From: JAZDKP01 sp043802925
GTDB lineage: Bacteria; Fibrobacterota; OXYB2-FULL-49-7; JAEUSG01
Length of the DNA: 11,174 nucleotides
Reading direction: 5' to 3'
NCBI GenBank assembly: GCA_043802925.1
Contig: JAZDKP010000082.1
Location: forward strand, 1 to 11,174
Shown here: one piece after another, positions 1 to 7,566 of the stretch
How positions within the stretch are numbered: position 1 is the first letter of the stretch
Layout of the letters: each line of letters begins with the position of its first letter
The notes under the pieces: model-generated
The model's database searches: none
What the model was told of the DNA's origin: nothing
What the model saw: only the letters and a program-made list of their open reading frames with translations
Translations under genes and position numbers: made by a program

Positions 1-2
1 GG

Positions 3-1178
3 CCGATCAACGCCGCGGGCCATGGAAAATACGTCATAAAAATGCCGCTTGAGCCTGGCAAATATTTTGTGCGGCTGGCGGTTGTAAAAAAGAACGGCCT
101 TCAGACGGATTACAGCCCTGCCCGGCCGATTGTTATTTCCGGCGCAAAACGTTTTCTGGAAACAACAAAAATACTGGACGCTGCAATCATCGATGAAGCC
201 AGTGATGCCGCGGTTACCGGGCTGCAGCCTGAAAAGTGGTATCTTTTAACGGCCCGCCTTTCGCAAATCAAAGACTGTTTTGCGCTGTTCTATCTTCATC
301 ATTCCGATTTCATTGACGCCGGCCCCTATAACAAGGGCGGCTATTTTGACAGGACCTCGAATTACATTTTTAATTTTTCGTTTGGCGGGAACAACTGGTT
401 TTATGCGTCGCAGGAATCCATCAAGGGACGCAATATCCGCGTGGATGGACAGAAATACCTTTACATCGATGATTCGGACAACCGTTTTCAAGTGGATACC
501 ACGGCCCGTACCGTGTGCATCCGTTTCAAGCTTTTAAACGAGGCCAAACCGGGTCGCTGGAAACTTTCAGGTTATCTGGAGCAGGCTTATACTCCCGACC
601 GCTCATTTCTTTTTGAAAAAACCTATACTGTTTTATCGGAAAGAGAGAGTGCTGAAAGGGAACTTCGGCATAAAAAACAAGTTCATGTCGCAGTTCTCCT
701 CATCCTTTTATCGCTTCTGGCCATCGGGGGCATAAGCATCGCCCTTTGGAGGAAAAAAACATCATCAGCCGAGACACCGGTTTCCCTGCTCGCAACCCTG
801 CGAGACAAAGGCATATATATTTTGAATGAAAACCATAAAAACCGGCATCTTGTCCAGCGTATGCAGGCCTACATGCTTGAGAACATCAGCCGCCCGCTTT
901 CGCTGAATGACGTGTCCGTGCACCTTGACCGGACCCCCACGTGGACCGGTATTGTGTTCAAGGAGGCTACGGGGTTCACGGTGGTTCAGTTCATCAACCG
1001 TATCAAGATAGAACGTGCCTGTGAACTGCTGAAGGAAGGGTCACTTTCGGCCACGGACATCGCCATGAGCACGGGCTATGCGAGCCTGGATCATTTTAGG
1101 CGCGTATTCAAGGAACAGACGGGGTTGACCCCCACGGATTATAAAAAACGGATGATGGCGGACAAAGCTACAAGCTGA
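3..1178 (+). CDS. Transmembrane AraC-family transcriptional regulator (5' end missing)
   Basis: This is a one-component regulator that appears to sense outside the cytoplasm and bind DNA inside. The frame is open to the first complete codon of the window (position 3), 13 codons before the first ATG at 42. That ATG sits inside a beta-strand-like stretch and has no convincing ribosome binding site, so the true start is probably upstream and the gene is partial. Counting from the ATG, residues 1-200 are beta-rich with no recognised fold; residues 1-33 resemble the end of an Ig/fibronectin-like domain. Residues about 214-236 (VAVLLILLSLLAIGGISIAL) form one membrane helix followed by basic WRKK, which puts the C terminus in the cytoplasm. 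Residues about 270-371 are an AraC/XylS double helix-turn-helix with the usual landmarks: RIKIERACELL, DIAMSTGYASLDHFRRVFKE and GLTPTDYKKR. The DNA-binding assignment is firm. The ligand and targets are unknown. The next gene is convergent, so this gene gives no direct clue to its regulon. Confidence 0.88.
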   Translation, partial: PINAAGHGKYVIKMPLEPGKYFVRLAVVKKNGLQTDYSPARPIVISGAKRFLETTKILDAAIIDEASDAAVTGLQPEKWYLLTARLSQIKDCFALFYLHHSDFIDAGPYNKGGYFDRTSNYIFNFSFGGNNWFYASQESIKGRNIRVDGQKYLYIDDSDNRFQVDTTARTVCIRFKLLNEAKPGRWKLSGYLEQAYTPDRSFLFEKTYTVLSERESAERELRHKKQVHVAVLLILLSLLAIGGISIALWRKKTSSAETPVSLLATLRDKGIYILNENHKNRHLVQRMQAYMLENISRPLSLNDVSVHLDRTPTWTGIVFKEATGFTVVQFINRIKIERACELLKEGSLSATDIAMSTGYASLDHFRRVFKEQTGLTPTDYKKRMMADKATS

Positions 1179-1251
1179 TCACGCCGTGACCACGACCCTG
1201 AAGTCGTGCAGGTTCGGCTAACGGGATGCATGTCGGTTCCGGAACGCACAT
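1179..1251. other. Convergent intergenic gap with short palindromes
   Basis: This 73-bp gap lies between the stop codons of the AraC-type gene and the convergent sigma-54 activator gene. It holds a 6-bp hairpin (CACGAC at 1191-1196, GTCGTG at 1203-1208, 6-nt loop) and an imperfect 20-bp palindrome at 1231-1250 with the perfect core GTTCCGGAAC. Neither is followed by a T-run, so they are not clear intrinsic terminators, although the position would suit transcription ending from both sides. Confidence 0.3.
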
Positions 1252-3612
1252 CTAGTCAAGCTCAAACAGCTTCATCTTGCGATAAAAAGTTGAACGGGCA
1301 ACCTGCGCCTCTTGTGCGGCCCGTTTCAATATGCCATGGTTTTTCTTTAATAGAAATTGCATGCCTTTTCGAGTCAACGCTCTTGCATCGCCGGGGGAAA
1401 AGGCCGTTCCTTCAATCCGCCCCTTCTCTTTTCCAGGGGGGATGTCCACTTCCAAATGCCGCGCTTCGATGCTATCGCTCTCACACAACAAAATCGCCTT
1501 CTGAATGACATTCTCCAACTCCCGGATATTTCCCGGCCAGCGGTATCGCATCAACTTGTCATATCCCGAAGCAGAAATGGTTTTCATGTTTTTTTTGAAC
1601 AACTTGCCGTACTTGTCTAGTAAAAATGCGCACAGCAACGGCAGATCCGATCTCCGATCCCAAAGGGGTGGGAGGGTTATCGGAAAGGCGGCAAGTCGGA
1701 AAAACAAATCCGCACGAAACGAACCCTCGTCCACCATCCGGCGGAGCGGCACATTCGACGCTGCGATGATCCGCGTGGCGACCTGGATTCGTCGGGCACT
1801 CCCCAGGCGAACAACGGTACGATCCTGAAGGAAATTAAGGAGTTTCGCCTGCACCTGACGGTTGATGTTGCTGATTTCATCCAGAAAAAGGGTGCCGCCT
1901 TGGGCCGCCTCCAATTTCCCGATATGACGGCTTTCCGCGCCGGTAAAAGCCCCTTTTTCATACCCGAACAACTCGCTTTCGAGCAAGGTCTCGGGGATGC
2001 TGCCGCAATCCACCTTGATGAAGGGGCCGCGGCTGAACGGGCTGATGCGGTGTATGTGATGCGCCACCACCTCCTTCCCCGTGCCAGTGGCCCCTTCCAG
2101 TAGCACCGTCATGGGCGTGGCCGCAGCCACCTCCGCCATCTGCCGGACTTTCATGATTTCCGGCGATGTTCCGATCAACTCCTGCGCGGTCTTTTTGTCT
2201 TCCATAATCAGATTGTAGTAGAGATCCCGTTCCTGCCGGGTCGACTCTTTCTCGTCGGAAAGCGTCCGGATACGCGAGGTCAGGCGTGTGATATCCGTCA
2301 ATAAAAAGAAATAATAGAACGCGTCCGCCCGGAAGTAGATCGATTCGAGGGTGACCTGATTGAAGCGGACCATGCTGCCCTTCGCATCGCGCAGACGCAA
2401 TTCGTTGAAGGGATTCTGATCCGAAGGCGTTTTCATGCAGAGGCTGATTCGAATGCGTTTCAACAAAAGCCGCGCCGGCTTTGGACAATACAGATACTGA
2501 AAAGCCGACGTCCTTTCAAAGGGTTCGGCATCGCGAAAAGCAAGAACACACTGCGTGTTGACATGGAGGGCAAACCGGCCCTGCCTTTTCACGGCAATGA
2601 GGGTATAATGGCCGGGTGCCGGCGCTATCGGCTCCGAGGTCTGGTGGATCGTATCCCCGCCTTTTTTCAGCTGAAACCCTTTCTCCCGGGCACGCCCCAT
2701 GAGGTAGCCCTCATAATCCGGAAAGACCTGGCTCGGCAGTCCGCACCCGTTGATGACAAAAAGGGGGAAATCACCCTCGCGCAGCTCAAATTCCGCCTGC
2801 ACCATGATGTCGTGTTTTGTCAAATCCACCGGAATACCGATTGGCAGCAGTCCCGCCTCCCCTTCCCCGGGCAGCCAGAAGACCCCCTCCTCTTTTTTGA
2901 TGAGCCTCTCTTGCCCCGGCATCGTGTCCAGGGCTTCCAGGAGGTGACCTGAAAAATCGATGTTCGACAGGGTCTGCCAGTCCGCAAAAAGGTCGTTCTT
3001 GAATTCCTGCGGATTGCTGGTGAGCCATTGCAGCGGTTCGGGCTCCATGAGTTCTGCGGCTGCTTTTCCAAGCAGTTCGGAAGGCGCGGAAAACCGGCTG
3101 TCAAAATAGCGGAAAAAGGCGCGATTATAGCAGGCAATCCTGCCTTCCCTGTTCAAGGCCAGGGCTGGCACGGGCCGCAAGCTGAAAAACCATTTCGGTA
3201 AAGCGGAGTAATGGATAATGCCAAGAAAGCCAGCGCCCTCGCCCTTTTTCAGAAAAAGAGTGGAAAGCGGGATAGCGGAAAAGAGGCTGGAATTCATCTC
3301 AGCCATCTCATACCGGTTATTCGAGGGAAAACCGTTCTTCAACAACAATCGGGAAAAGGGATCCCGTTCTTCCTCCAATGGCGTAGCGAACGAGGAAAGG
3401 GGCGCATCGGGAAGTGCGAACAGAGCGCGGATATCCTGACCTGTAATATTATAAGGCGCCAGCAGATTCAGCGTACTGTTCCAATGGGTGATAGATACTA
3501 TCCTGCCTCTCTCATCAAGTTCAATGAGATCAAAAAGATCAAATCGATTCAGAAAGAAGTACTTTTTCTTCAGATATTCAAAAAACGCATCTTGCGATGT
3601 CAGCCCATCCAT
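1252..3612 (-). CDS. Sigma-54-dependent transcriptional activator with PAS-like and jelly-roll sensory domains
   Basis: This is a bacterial enhancer-binding protein that remodels RNA polymerase-sigma-54 using ATP. Approximate order in 786 residues: PAS-like region 27-140; second PAS-like region 145-215, with ALNREGRIACYNRAFFRYF as its core; beta-rich ConA/DUF1080-like region 262-392; remnant PAS-like segment 400-445, ending FLLTDITRLTSRI; coiled coil 446-475; AAA+ domain 477-712; Fis-type helix-turn-helix 745-783. AAA+ landmarks are all present: Walker A GATGTGKE (507-514, where GESGTGKE is usual), GAFTGA sigma-54 contact loop (554-559), Walker B LFLDEI (576-580), FRADLFFRL (632-640) and RWPGNIREL (691-699). 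There is no receiver domain and no signal peptide or membrane helix, so the signal is probably an intracellular ligand. The ATG at 3612 is preceded on its strand by AAAGGGA about 5-6 nt away, which supports this start. It is divergent from the propeller-protein gene, its likely target. Activator function is near certain; the ligand and target are inferred. Confidence 0.95.
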   Translation of the reverse strand: MDGLTSQDAFFEYLKKKYFFLNRFDLFDLIELDERGRIVSITHWNSTLNLLAPYNITGQDIRALFALPDAPLSSFATPLEEERDPFSRLLLKNGFPSNNRYEMAEMNSSLFSAIPLSTLFLKKGEGAGFLGIIHYSALPKWFFSLRPVPALALNREGRIACYNRAFFRYFDSRFSAPSELLGKAAAELMEPEPLQWLTSNPQEFKNDLFADWQTLSNIDFSGHLLEALDTMPGQERLIKKEEGVFWLPGEGEAGLLPIGIPVDLTKHDIMVQAEFELREGDFPLFVINGCGLPSQVFPDYEGYLMGRAREKGFQLKKGGDTIHQTSEPIAPAPGHYTLIAVKRQGRFALHVNTQCVLAFRDAEPFERTSAFQYLYCPKPARLLLKRIRISLCMKTPSDQNPFNELRLRDAKGSMVRFNQVTLESIYFRADAFYYFFLLTDITRLTSRIRTLSDEKESTRQERDLYYNLIMEDKKTAQELIGTSPEIMKVRQMAEVAAATPMTVLLEGATGTGKEVVAHHIHRISPFSRGPFIKVDCGSIPETLLESELFGYEKGAFTGAESRHIGKLEAAQGGTLFLDEISNINRQVQAKLLNFLQDRTVVRLGSARRIQVATRIIAASNVPLRRMVDEGSFRADLFFRLAAFPITLPPLWDRRSDLPLLCAFLLDKYGKLFKKNMKTISASGYDKLMRYRWPGNIRELENVIQKAILLCESDSIEARHLEVDIPPGKEKGRIEGTAFSPGDARALTRKGMQFLLKKNHGILKRAAQEAQVARSTFYRKMKLFELD

Positions 3613-3823
3613 ACATGTCCCTTTGTGTTCTATTTATGTCCTGATTATGTATCGATACTAAAAATACATATTCAAAGTGCTTGAAACAAATCCTTTGAAA
3701 AACGATTTATCTCATTATCAAAACTATAGTTATGGCACAAACTCATTTTTTTCCTTATAGGTACGCCATTTGTATATATTACTGAAATGACAAAAACTAT
3801 GGAGCCGGAAAGGGCAACTCATT
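3613..3823. promoter_or_regulatory. AT-rich divergent regulatory region with inverted repeats
   Basis: This region separates the divergent sigma-54 activator and propeller-protein genes and is clearly more AT-rich than the genes on either side. It contains a perfect palindrome GTATCGATAC (3649-3658) nested in TATGTAT-N11-ATACATA (3646-3670); the inverted repeat TTCAAAG-N15-CTTTGAA (3671-3699), with arms two helical turns apart; and a perfect palindrome AACTATAGTT (3722-3731). A possible sigma-70-type -10 element lies at 3775-3780 (TATATT) without a good -35. A -24-like TGGCAC at 3733-3738 has no matching -12 element. The repeats could be operators for the adjacent activator, but that is inference. 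The + gene has a ribosome binding site GGAAAGGG at 3808-3814. Confidence 0.5.
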
Positions 3824-6800
3824 ATGAAAACACGTTCTCTTTGCAAAGCGGCCGCCCTTGCATTGTGCTTCCTTTCATGGAACTCGATTGCGGAAGACTG
3901 GCCGACTTTCAAGCATGACGAATATCGGACAGGCACTTCTTCTGAAACGGTACAACTCCCGCTCTCGTTGCAATGGGTCTATATCCTGCAGCACCCCCTT
4001 GCGCCTGCCTGGGGCAAAGGCGGCCGCTACAGCGGGAAACGCCCGATCGGACTAAGCGAACTCCCGGCCCTGAATCAGTTCGATTGGGCCGCACAGCTCA
4101 TCGTCGCTAATGGAAAAGTCTATTTCGGTTCTTCTTCCGATGACAAACTCTATTGCCTGGATGCCGCAACCGGCCATGAAACCTGGACCTTTTATACGGA
4201 AGGCCCCATCCGCCTTGCCCCCATGGCCGTGTCGGGTCGCCTGCTCTTTGGTTCCGATGACGGCACCGCCTATTGCGTGAACGCGCTGGACGGCGCGCTT
4301 ATATGGAAAAATAATCCCCGCCCCAACGCGCCCTGGATTGCCGGCAACGAACGACTCATCAGTTCAGAACCCATCCGGACCGACATCCTGGCCATCAATG
4401 GCAAAGTCTATTTCTGCACAGGCCTTTTCCCGAGCAACGTTGGCGTGAATAGAATTTCCGTCAACCTGACAGATGGAACATTGGCCAACATAAGTGAAAA
4501 CTGGCATTCCTATCAAGGCTACCAGTTCAGAAAGACCGGTTCGGACAGCCTCTGGTGCGCAACCGGGCAGGGCAACGACCAGTACGCACAACGTCTCCTG
4601 GCCAAGGGCGCGACCAACATCGAATCCGTTTTCGATAGCATTACGGTCACTTCCGTTGTATTCCGCGCTACAAATGGGCATATCACCGCATCCCCGGGCG
4701 CATGGAGCGCCACCACCAAGGGCAAGGCACGTTCCCTGGCATTTGCCGATGGTCGTCTTTACGCAAGCACGGATTCAGGTTATCTCTATTGTTTTGCCGC
4801 AACCCCTGTTTCGCCGGACACCATCAGACCCTCCTCCCCCCGACCCTATCCCTTTACCGATCCTGCGGAAGAGAGCGCTTATCGGTCCGCGGCGGCCGCC
4901 ATTGCCACCGCATCCCCCTATAAGAAAGGCTATGCCTTGGTTCTGGAAAGCAATGGCGGAAAACTCGCCTATGCACTGGCCTGCACCACGGGGATGAAAA
5001 TCATCTGTGTGGAAAACGATTCGGCCACAGCGGAACAGACCCGGAGGAATCTCGATTCCGCAGGGATGTATGGCCGCGTGTCCGTAATGTACCGAAACAA
5101 TGGATCCTCCCTGCCTTTTTCGAGATTTTTATTTAATCTGGTCGTTTATGACGGCTTTGTCAACGGCCTCTCCTTCAATGGCGACCGTGATGAGGCGCTT
5201 GAACTGGTGCAGCCGTGCGGCGGCATGGCCTACCTTGAGCCGGGAGAGGGCCTGAGAAAGGGCTCCATCCGCAGTTCGGGCGAGTGGTCGCACCATCTCT
5301 GCCGTCCGGACAACAATCCCAACAGTTACGATTCCATTGTGAGTACAAATAATCTGCGTCTCCAGTGGTTTGGCAAGCCGGGTCCTGAACATATGCCCGA
5401 CCGCGAAGCCAAGGCACACTCCCCGCTCTGGAAGAACGGTATTTTCCTTATTCCGGGTGAAGAATATCTATGCGCGCTGGACGGCTATAACGGCGCGCTC
5501 TTATGGGAAAAGACCGTGCCTCAGTTCCTTCGGCTCCCGGGCAGACGGCACAGCGGATACCTCGTCCTGGAAGACGACTACCTTTACGCGGCTTCGGGCA
5601 AACAATGCCTGGCCATGGTTCCCCAGACCGGTGAACAGCAGATGGCCTTCAGTCTGCCGTCAACCGTGGACAACGCCTCAATGGTATGGGGTTTTGTCGG
5701 CGTCCTGAATGACATGCTGTACGGCGGCGCCATCCGTTCCAGGGGCGTTGAACGAATCGCCTCGCTCATGACATCGGTATATGGCTCATGGGACAATGCG
5801 CCCCACGCAGTCGAGGAGGCGCTTTTCGCCTATGACCGTCACCAGAGTCAAAGCGACCCAATCTGGGTCTATCGTCCGGATTCGGGACGAATTCTCAGCA
5901 CCACCATTACCCTGGCTCAAAACAGGGTCTATTTCCTGGAAAGCATGAATAAGACGCTTGTTTCCATTGATACCAGCCTGTTCACCCTTGCCAACCTACT
6001 GAGCAATGGGGCCACTGCGCTGGTGGCGCTGGATGCGCTCACCGGCACCCCAGTCTGGCGTGACACCCTTGATTTAAGCAAGGTGACGAACTCGGTGGCC
6101 ATGATTTTCGCCCAAGGCAAGCTTATCATCACGGGCTCATACAATGCGTACAATTCGCTGGATAACATGACGAACCTGCAACCTCAAATCGATTTTACCG
6201 CTATCGATGGCGAAACCGGCACGGTTTGCTGGAAATCCTCCCAACCCACGCTCTGGGGCGCGGGCGACAACCATGGGCAACAGGACTTTCGCACCTATGT
6301 CTTCAAAAACACGGTCTACGGCCGCTTCAATACGCGATTTGATCTCCTGACCGGCGACACTCTGGGCAATGGCGACCGGCTCTATGGCAGAAATTGCACC
6401 AACATGAGCGCTTCCGCAAATGCGCAATTTCCCACCCATTTTTTCGGCGCTTGGAACATCGTCAAATACGGCTGCAGCATTAACTTCATCCCGGCAGGAG
6501 GGCTGCTCAGCGTCTCTGAAGCAAGCTCCGGCTGTACCTGCCCCTACTCCATGCAGACCTCTTATGGCATGCTGACCACGGAAACAAACCTGACCACTTC
6601 CCTGGAAAATGTCGCCATGGAACTAACCATTAAACAAAAGCTCTTGATTACCGCTTTTCCCAATCCGTTCAACCCCAATGTCTCCTTTCGATACACCCTT
6701 TCCCGGCAAAAGGAGGGGATACCCTATTCGCTGACCATTTTCGATTGTCGGGGCAGCAAGGTGATGACGCTGGCCAGCGGGAAGATAGGCACTCAGGATG

Positions 6801-6928
6801 CGGGGGAACGGCATGTCGTGTGGACCGGAATCGACCACAACGGCCGGAAAATCAGTTCAGGGATGTACTACTTTCGCTTCGTTTGCGGGAACCGCTCTCG
6901 CAGTGGTTCCCTGGCTTTCATCAAATAA
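3824..6928 (+). CDS. Exported PQQ-type beta-propeller protein with inserted methyltransferase-like domain and C-terminal FlgD/T9SS-like domain
   Basis: This is a large secreted protein of 1034 residues. Residues 1-23 are a signal peptide (MKTR, hydrophobic core, SIA before Glu24) with no lipobox. PQQ/BamB-like propeller repeats follow in about 85-325 and 530-850, recognisable from recurring units such as GKVYFGSS..LYCLDAATG.E.W, TAYCVNALDGALIW, YLCALDGYNGALLWE and ALVALDALTGTPVW. Between them, residues about 365-500 form a class I methyltransferase-like Rossmann domain: YALVLESNGGKLAYALA, then CVEND with the acidic strand-2 end, FNLVVYDG, and PCGGMAYLEPGEG. Its glycine motif is degenerate. 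A cysteine-bearing stretch (GCSINFIPAGG, SGCTCPYSMQTS; C884, C904, C906) follows the second propeller part. Residues 940-1034 are a FlgD-like or T9SS type A sorting-like Ig domain (FPNPFNP, SSGMYYFRF). From memory the same fusion occurs in Planctomycetes PQQ-repeat proteins. PQQ binding is not shown; such propellers are often scaffolds. The start is supported by GGAAAGGG 9 nt upstream and the signal peptide. No enzyme activity is claimed. Confidence 0.9.
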   Translation: MKTRSLCKAAALALCFLSWNSIAEDWPTFKHDEYRTGTSSETVQLPLSLQWVYILQHPLAPAWGKGGRYSGKRPIGLSELPALNQFDWAAQLIVANGKVYFGSSSDDKLYCLDAATGHETWTFYTEGPIRLAPMAVSGRLLFGSDDGTAYCVNALDGALIWKNNPRPNAPWIAGNERLISSEPIRTDILAINGKVYFCTGLFPSNVGVNRISVNLTDGTLANISENWHSYQGYQFRKTGSDSLWCATGQGNDQYAQRLLAKGATNIESVFDSITVTSVVFRATNGHITASPGAWSATTKGKARSLAFADGRLYASTDSGYLYCFAATPVSPDTIRPSSPRPYPFTDPAEESAYRSAAAAIATASPYKKGYALVLESNGGKLAYALACTTGMKIICVENDSATAEQTRRNLDSAGMYGRVSVMYRNNGSSLPFSRFLFNLVVYDGFVNGLSFNGDRDEALELVQPCGGMAYLEPGEGLRKGSIRSSGEWSHHLCRPDNNPNSYDSIVSTNNLRLQWFGKPGPEHMPDREAKAHSPLWKNGIFLIPGEEYLCALDGYNGALLWEKTVPQFLRLPGRRHSGYLVLEDDYLYAASGKQCLAMVPQTGEQQMAFSLPSTVDNASMVWGFVGVLNDMLYGGAIRSRGVERIASLMTSVYGSWDNAPHAVEEALFAYDRHQSQSDPIWVYRPDSGRILSTTITLAQNRVYFLESMNKTLVSIDTSLFTLANLLSNGATALVALDALTGTPVWRDTLDLSKVTNSVAMIFAQGKLIITGSYNAYNSLDNMTNLQPQIDFTAIDGETGTVCWKSSQPTLWGAGDNHGQQDFRTYVFKNTVYGRFNTRFDLLTGDTLGNGDRLYGRNCTNMSASANAQFPTHFFGAWNIVKYGCSINFIPAGGLLSVSEASSGCTCPYSMQTSYGMLTTETNLTTSLENVAMELTIKQKLLITAFPNPFNPNVSFRYTLSRQKEGIPYSLTIFDCRGSKVMTLASGKIGTQDAGERHVVWTGIDHNGRKISSGMYYFRFVCGNRSRSGSLAFIK
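4916..5323 (+). other. Methyltransferase-like Rossmann insert within the propeller protein
   Basis: Residues about 365-500 interrupt the propeller repeats. The alternating pattern LVLESNGGKLAYALA / KIICVEND / RVSVMYRNN / FNLVVYDGF / LVQPCGGMAYLEP matches the beta1-alpha-beta2 and beta4-beta5 order of class I SAM-dependent methyltransferases. Motif I would normally read like a GxGxG loop; here it is E-S-N-G-G. An acidic residue (E397) ends strand 2, as expected for binding the ribose of SAM. The insert lies in a protein predicted to be exported, where SAM is not expected, so it may be a vestigial or structural fold. Confidence 0.65.
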
Positions 6929-6958
6929 AAAGCATTGGCCCTTCATGGCACCGCTTTT
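6928..6958. terminator. Possible bidirectional terminator
   Basis: AAAAGC at 6928-6933 and GCTTTT at 6953-6958 can pair, with a smaller inner GCC/GGC pairing around a 6-nt loop. This gives T-rich 3' ends on both strands between the convergent propeller and MarC genes. The stem is short and has internal loops, so support is weak; the convergent position is the main argument. Confidence 0.3.
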
Positions 6959-6969
6959 CCGGACTGTTG

Positions 6970-7566
6970 CTAAGATCCGGTTCCCCCTAAAAAGAGGGCC
7001 ACGCCTTTGCGCACCATCATCACGCCGTAGGCGGCCAAAAGCAACGACGCCAGTTTGGAGAGGATACGGGTGCCGGTGCGGCCGAGCAGCTGTTCCAAGC
7101 GGGATGAGAACCAGAGAATCACTCCGGCCAGTAAAAGGTTGAAGGTGAGCGCCAGGGCGGTCTTGGGCAGGCCGAACTGGCCGATGAGGAGAATGCCCGC
7201 GGTAAAGACCGCTGGACCGGCGAGAAGCGGCACGCCGATGGGCACGGGTCCCAACTCCCGGGCCACGTCCTCGGAAGGCGGTTCCTTTTTTCCGGAGGAG
7301 AGAAGATCATTCAGCGACAGGATGAAGAGGAGCACGCCGCCCGCAATCATGAAGTCGGACAGGGTGATTCCGATAAAACGGAGCACGATCGGCCCCGTCA
7401 GGAGGAAAAGAAGGCTGACCGCCAACGCCGTGGCAACCGATTGCACAATAATCGTTTTCTTCCGGGCCGGGTCAAGATTGTGCGTCAGTCCCAAAAAGAC
7501 CGGTAGAAAACCGAGCGGATCCACGGCCACGAAAAGCGGTATAAAGCAGAGCCAGAAGGATTCCAT
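6970..7566 (-). CDS. MarC family (UPF0056) integral membrane protein
   Basis: This is a 198-residue polytopic inner-membrane protein of the MarC/YhgN family, whose transport or other function is not established. The N terminus carries the family signature VDPLGFLPVFLGLT (residues about 14-27). Hydrophobic helices follow at about 41-65, 72-90, 113-132 (LLAGPAVFTAGILLIGQFG), 136-156 and 170-192. A charged cytoplasmic loop around 91-105 contains KKEPPSEDVARE. The length fits the family's usual 190-220 residues. The frame stays open for 117 codons upstream (to 7917), but that part overlaps the divergent kinase gene and has no MarC-like or membrane character, so the start is set at the ATG at 7566. 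The ribosome binding site there is poor (AAGAGA directly before the ATG). It runs convergent to the propeller gene and divergent from the kinase gene, with no obvious functional link to either. Confidence 0.9.
   Translation of the reverse strand: MESFWLCFIPLFVAVDPLGFLPVFLGLTHNLDPARKKTIIVQSVATALAVSLLFLLTGPIVLRFIGITLSDFMIAGGVLLFILSLNDLLSSGKKEPPSEDVARELGPVPIGVPLLAGPAVFTAGILLIGQFGLPKTALALTFNLLLAGVILWFSSRLEQLLGRTGTRILSKLASLLLAAYGVMMVRKGVALFLGGTGS

Noticed and set aside
42..44. ATG at 42 as the true start of the AraC-type gene
   Set aside because: The frame is open to the window edge, the ATG lies within a beta-strand-like stretch and no ribosome binding site precedes it, so the gene is treated as 5'-partial.
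1958..2488. 176-codon open frame on the minus strand inside the sigma-54 activator gene
   Set aside because: It is a shifted-frame shadow of the AAA+ coding region, and the real frame shows all catalytic motifs.
3211..3684. 157-codon open frame on the + strand opposite the sigma-54 activator start
   Set aside because: Its protein has no recognisable features, and it lies antisense to a well-supported gene.
3733..3738. TGGCAC as the -24 element of a sigma-54 promoter for the propeller gene
   Set aside because: At the correct spacing the sequence reads CATT rather than TTGC, and shifting by one base does not help.
4916..5323. Calling the propeller protein an active methyltransferase
   Set aside because: The SAM-binding glycine loop is degenerate and the protein is predicted to be exported; only fold resemblance is supported.
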